Source of the DNA: Priestia megaterium
Lineage (GTDB): Bacteria; Bacillota; Bacilli; Bacillales; Bacillaceae_H
Direction: 5' to 3'
Assembly: GCF_023824195.1 (NCBI RefSeq)
Contig: NZ_CP085443.1
Span: 1-64,000, forward strand
Length of the DNA: 64,000 nt
The translations under genes were made by a program, and so were the position numbers. The notes under the pieces were generated by a model. It did no database searches, had not been told where the DNA came from, and was given only the letters and a program-made list of their open reading frames with translations. Shown piece by piece: positions 62,881 to 64,000 of this stretch. How positions within the stretch are numbered: the first letter of the stretch is position 1; every line of letters begins with the position of its first letter.

Positions 62881-63255
62881 TTAAAAATCGCTATATTCCT
62901 CTAAATCATCATCATCTAGCGAGCCAGATACCTGTTCTAAATCTGCAATCTTACCTTCTTTGAAGGCTGGACTTTCTGAAAGCTTTTCTTCTACATCCTC
63001 TTGTTTGCCCACAAATCCGTTGGACTGGGCTAATTGCTTTATCTCCCGTAGTTGGGAATTGATATGCTCGAGAATTTCTTCTGTTCTGTGTCCTAATTCT
63101 ACCTGGTCGGTAGATGAACGATGAAGGTCACGAACAATTAAAGATGAAATATAGTCCCCTAATTTTCGAGACTTCGCATATTTTGCAAGTATATCATAGA
63201 CTTCATCACTCAACTGGTTGGTTTTAATCGTAAAGGCGTTTTGACGCTCTGACAT
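62881..63255 (-). CDS. ParR-like ribbon-helix-helix DNA-binding protein
   Basis: 124 residues from the ATG at 63255 (AGGTGATAA). MSERQNAFTIKTNQLSDEVY then an RHH-type start, a helical mid-part and an acidic tail (SLDDDDLEEYSDF). It follows the actin-like gene by 17 bases, the parM-parR order of type II partition systems, where ParR binds the centromere and ParM filaments. Confidence 0.75.
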   Translation of the reverse strand: MSERQNAFTIKTNQLSDEVYDILAKYAKSRKLGDYISSLIVRDLHRSSTDQVELGHRTEEILEHINSQLREIKQLAQSNGFVGKQEDVEEKLSESPAFKEGKIADLEQVSGSLDDDDLEEYSDF

Positions 63256-63272
63256 GGTTATCACCTACGCTG

Positions 63273-64000
63273 TTAGGATTTAACGGCTTTCTTCTCAGCT
63301 TGTTTCTTTTGAAGGTAACCGATGCTTCGGATTTCTAAGCCAAATAAGTTCAAGTGACGGCTATCTTCTGGTACTTTATGATATCGCTCCGTACGTTCTT
63401 CGCCAATCTTTTCACTCATGCTAGTCATAATAGCTACTTCTAGTGTCGGAGCAACACCACCACTATATACGTATTTACGAATTTTATTTGCCGGTGGTGG
63501 GGCCACATCATTTAACTTCGCTAGTAAAATTTCCACATAGTCTTTCAAAGAAGATGTAATTTGAGCTGTTAAATCAATAGCTGCGCCTGTGTTTTCATTT
63601 TTCAACTCGAATTTTTGTTTACTGTAGTTATCTAAAATAAACTGATCAAAAGCACGCAAATCCGTAAACAACTCTGGGAATTTCTCTTTGCGTAACTTAT
63701 CAATATGAGCTAAATAGGGGATGCCTTCAATACTTTGGAATGATTCACGGCTGTTCGCAGCTTTTAATCCTTCTGGTAAAATCACGACATCGATTGATCC
63801 TCCACCGATATCTACCATTACGGTTTCACATTCCACATATTCATTGGCATCTTCACGGTCTTGAAGTGTTAGGTCTTTCTTCAACGCAAAGCGAGCAATT
63901 TCACCTTCTTTTAGGCAAGCACTTTCTTCCACAACTACCTTTAATTCTTTTTCAAACCCTGGAGTATGAATACGGAAAGTATGGTCACCTAGGAAGCGAT
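63273..64000 (-). CDS. parM: ParM-type actin-like partition ATPase (partial)
   Basis: The gene runs off the right edge; the visible part is 242 residues ending KKQAEKKAVKS. Actin-fold motifs: VMVDIGGGSIDVVILP (phosphate-2 loop) and YVYSGGVAPTLEVAI (adenosine loop). It should form filaments that push plasmid copies apart together with the ParR-like protein downstream. Confidence 0.85.
   Translation of the reverse strand, partial: RFLGDHTFRIHTPGFEKELKVVVEESACLKEGEIARFALKKDLTLQDREDANEYVECETVMVDIGGGSIDVVILPEGLKAANSRESFQSIEGIPYLAHIDKLRKEKFPELFTDLRAFDQFILDNYSKQKFELKNENTGAAIDLTAQITSSLKDYVEILLAKLNDVAPPPANKIRKYVYSGGVAPTLEVAIMTSMSEKIGEERTERYHKVPEDSRHLNLFGLEIRSIGYLQKKQAEKKAVKS

Overview
The window looks like a large plasmid of a Bacillus-type endospore former, most plausibly Priestia (Bacillus) megaterium or a close relative. 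The DNA is AT-rich with Bacillus-style ribosome binding sites (AAGGAGG) and many intrinsic terminators. It carries sporulation-linked genes (SpoVS, Spo0E-like, Sda-like, a YhcN-type lipoprotein), two HU genes, a cold-shock gene and small iron-starvation (Fbp-like) proteins. A ParM/ParR-type partition pair, a probable replication gene with an attenuated leader, iteron-like repeats and long palindromes at 52-64 kb point to a plasmid rather than the chromosome. The species name is an inference from gene content only.

Layout. 0-13 kb: many small genes (HU x2, YdjO, Csp, Fbp-like, coiled-coil and Spo0E-like proteins, SpoVS) plus an AbrB-Sda fusion directly downstream of a decayed NucB-type nuclease gene. 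13.9-17.6 kb: secreted L-asparaginase, an RsbR-like STAS protein and two CBO0543-type membrane proteins. 17.7-36.7 kb: an accessory region cut into small gene blocks by at least eleven 28-bp sites that look like chromosomal dif / plasmid pdif sites (11-bp XerC-like arm, 6-bp centre, 11-bp XerD-like arm). The blocks hold DUF2711, DinB and two isochorismatase genes, a methyltransferase, a VOC protein, a vgb-vat streptogramin-resistance pair, an ArsR-MFS pair, a GC-rich beta-lactamase-fold gene, and a TetR-controlled detoxification operon (two alpha/beta hydrolases, SDR, OYE, quinone-type oxidoreductase). 36.7-52 kb: stress/SOS genes (YsnF-like, uvrX-yolD with LexA boxes, Rpn nuclease, an SRAP gene with a stop, AlkD-like), a monooxygenase, and an aspartate uptake plus AspA pair. 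52-64 kb: plasmid maintenance (overlapping small genes, Sel1 and ParB-like proteins, a tRNA-like element, the Rep candidate, a MerR-like DUF3967 protein, a palindrome field, three iterons and parM-parR).

How it fits together. Several genes act on the sporulation phosphorelay or on chromatin (Spo0E-like phosphatase, Sda-domain protein, SpoVS, HU), so the plasmid may tune its host's sporulation decision. Asparaginase, the dicarboxylate symporter and aspartase could form an asparagine-to-fumarate route. Drug and xenobiotic defence genes sit in the dif-like modules. Many genes are decayed, and six are broken by an in-frame stop inside otherwise recognisable sequence (NucB, CBO0543, Vat, YjbR, TetR tail, SRAP).

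The most interesting candidate system is the dif-like module array: single genes or short operons separated by Xer-type sites with different central hexamers, several with a nearby TGTATATGATATACA-type palindrome. It resembles the pdif modules known from Acinetobacter plasmids, here in a Gram-positive spore former. Next in interest are the AbrB-Sda fusion and the antisense/attenuator layout in front of the Rep candidate. All identifications are from reading sequence and recalled family features; no searches were run.
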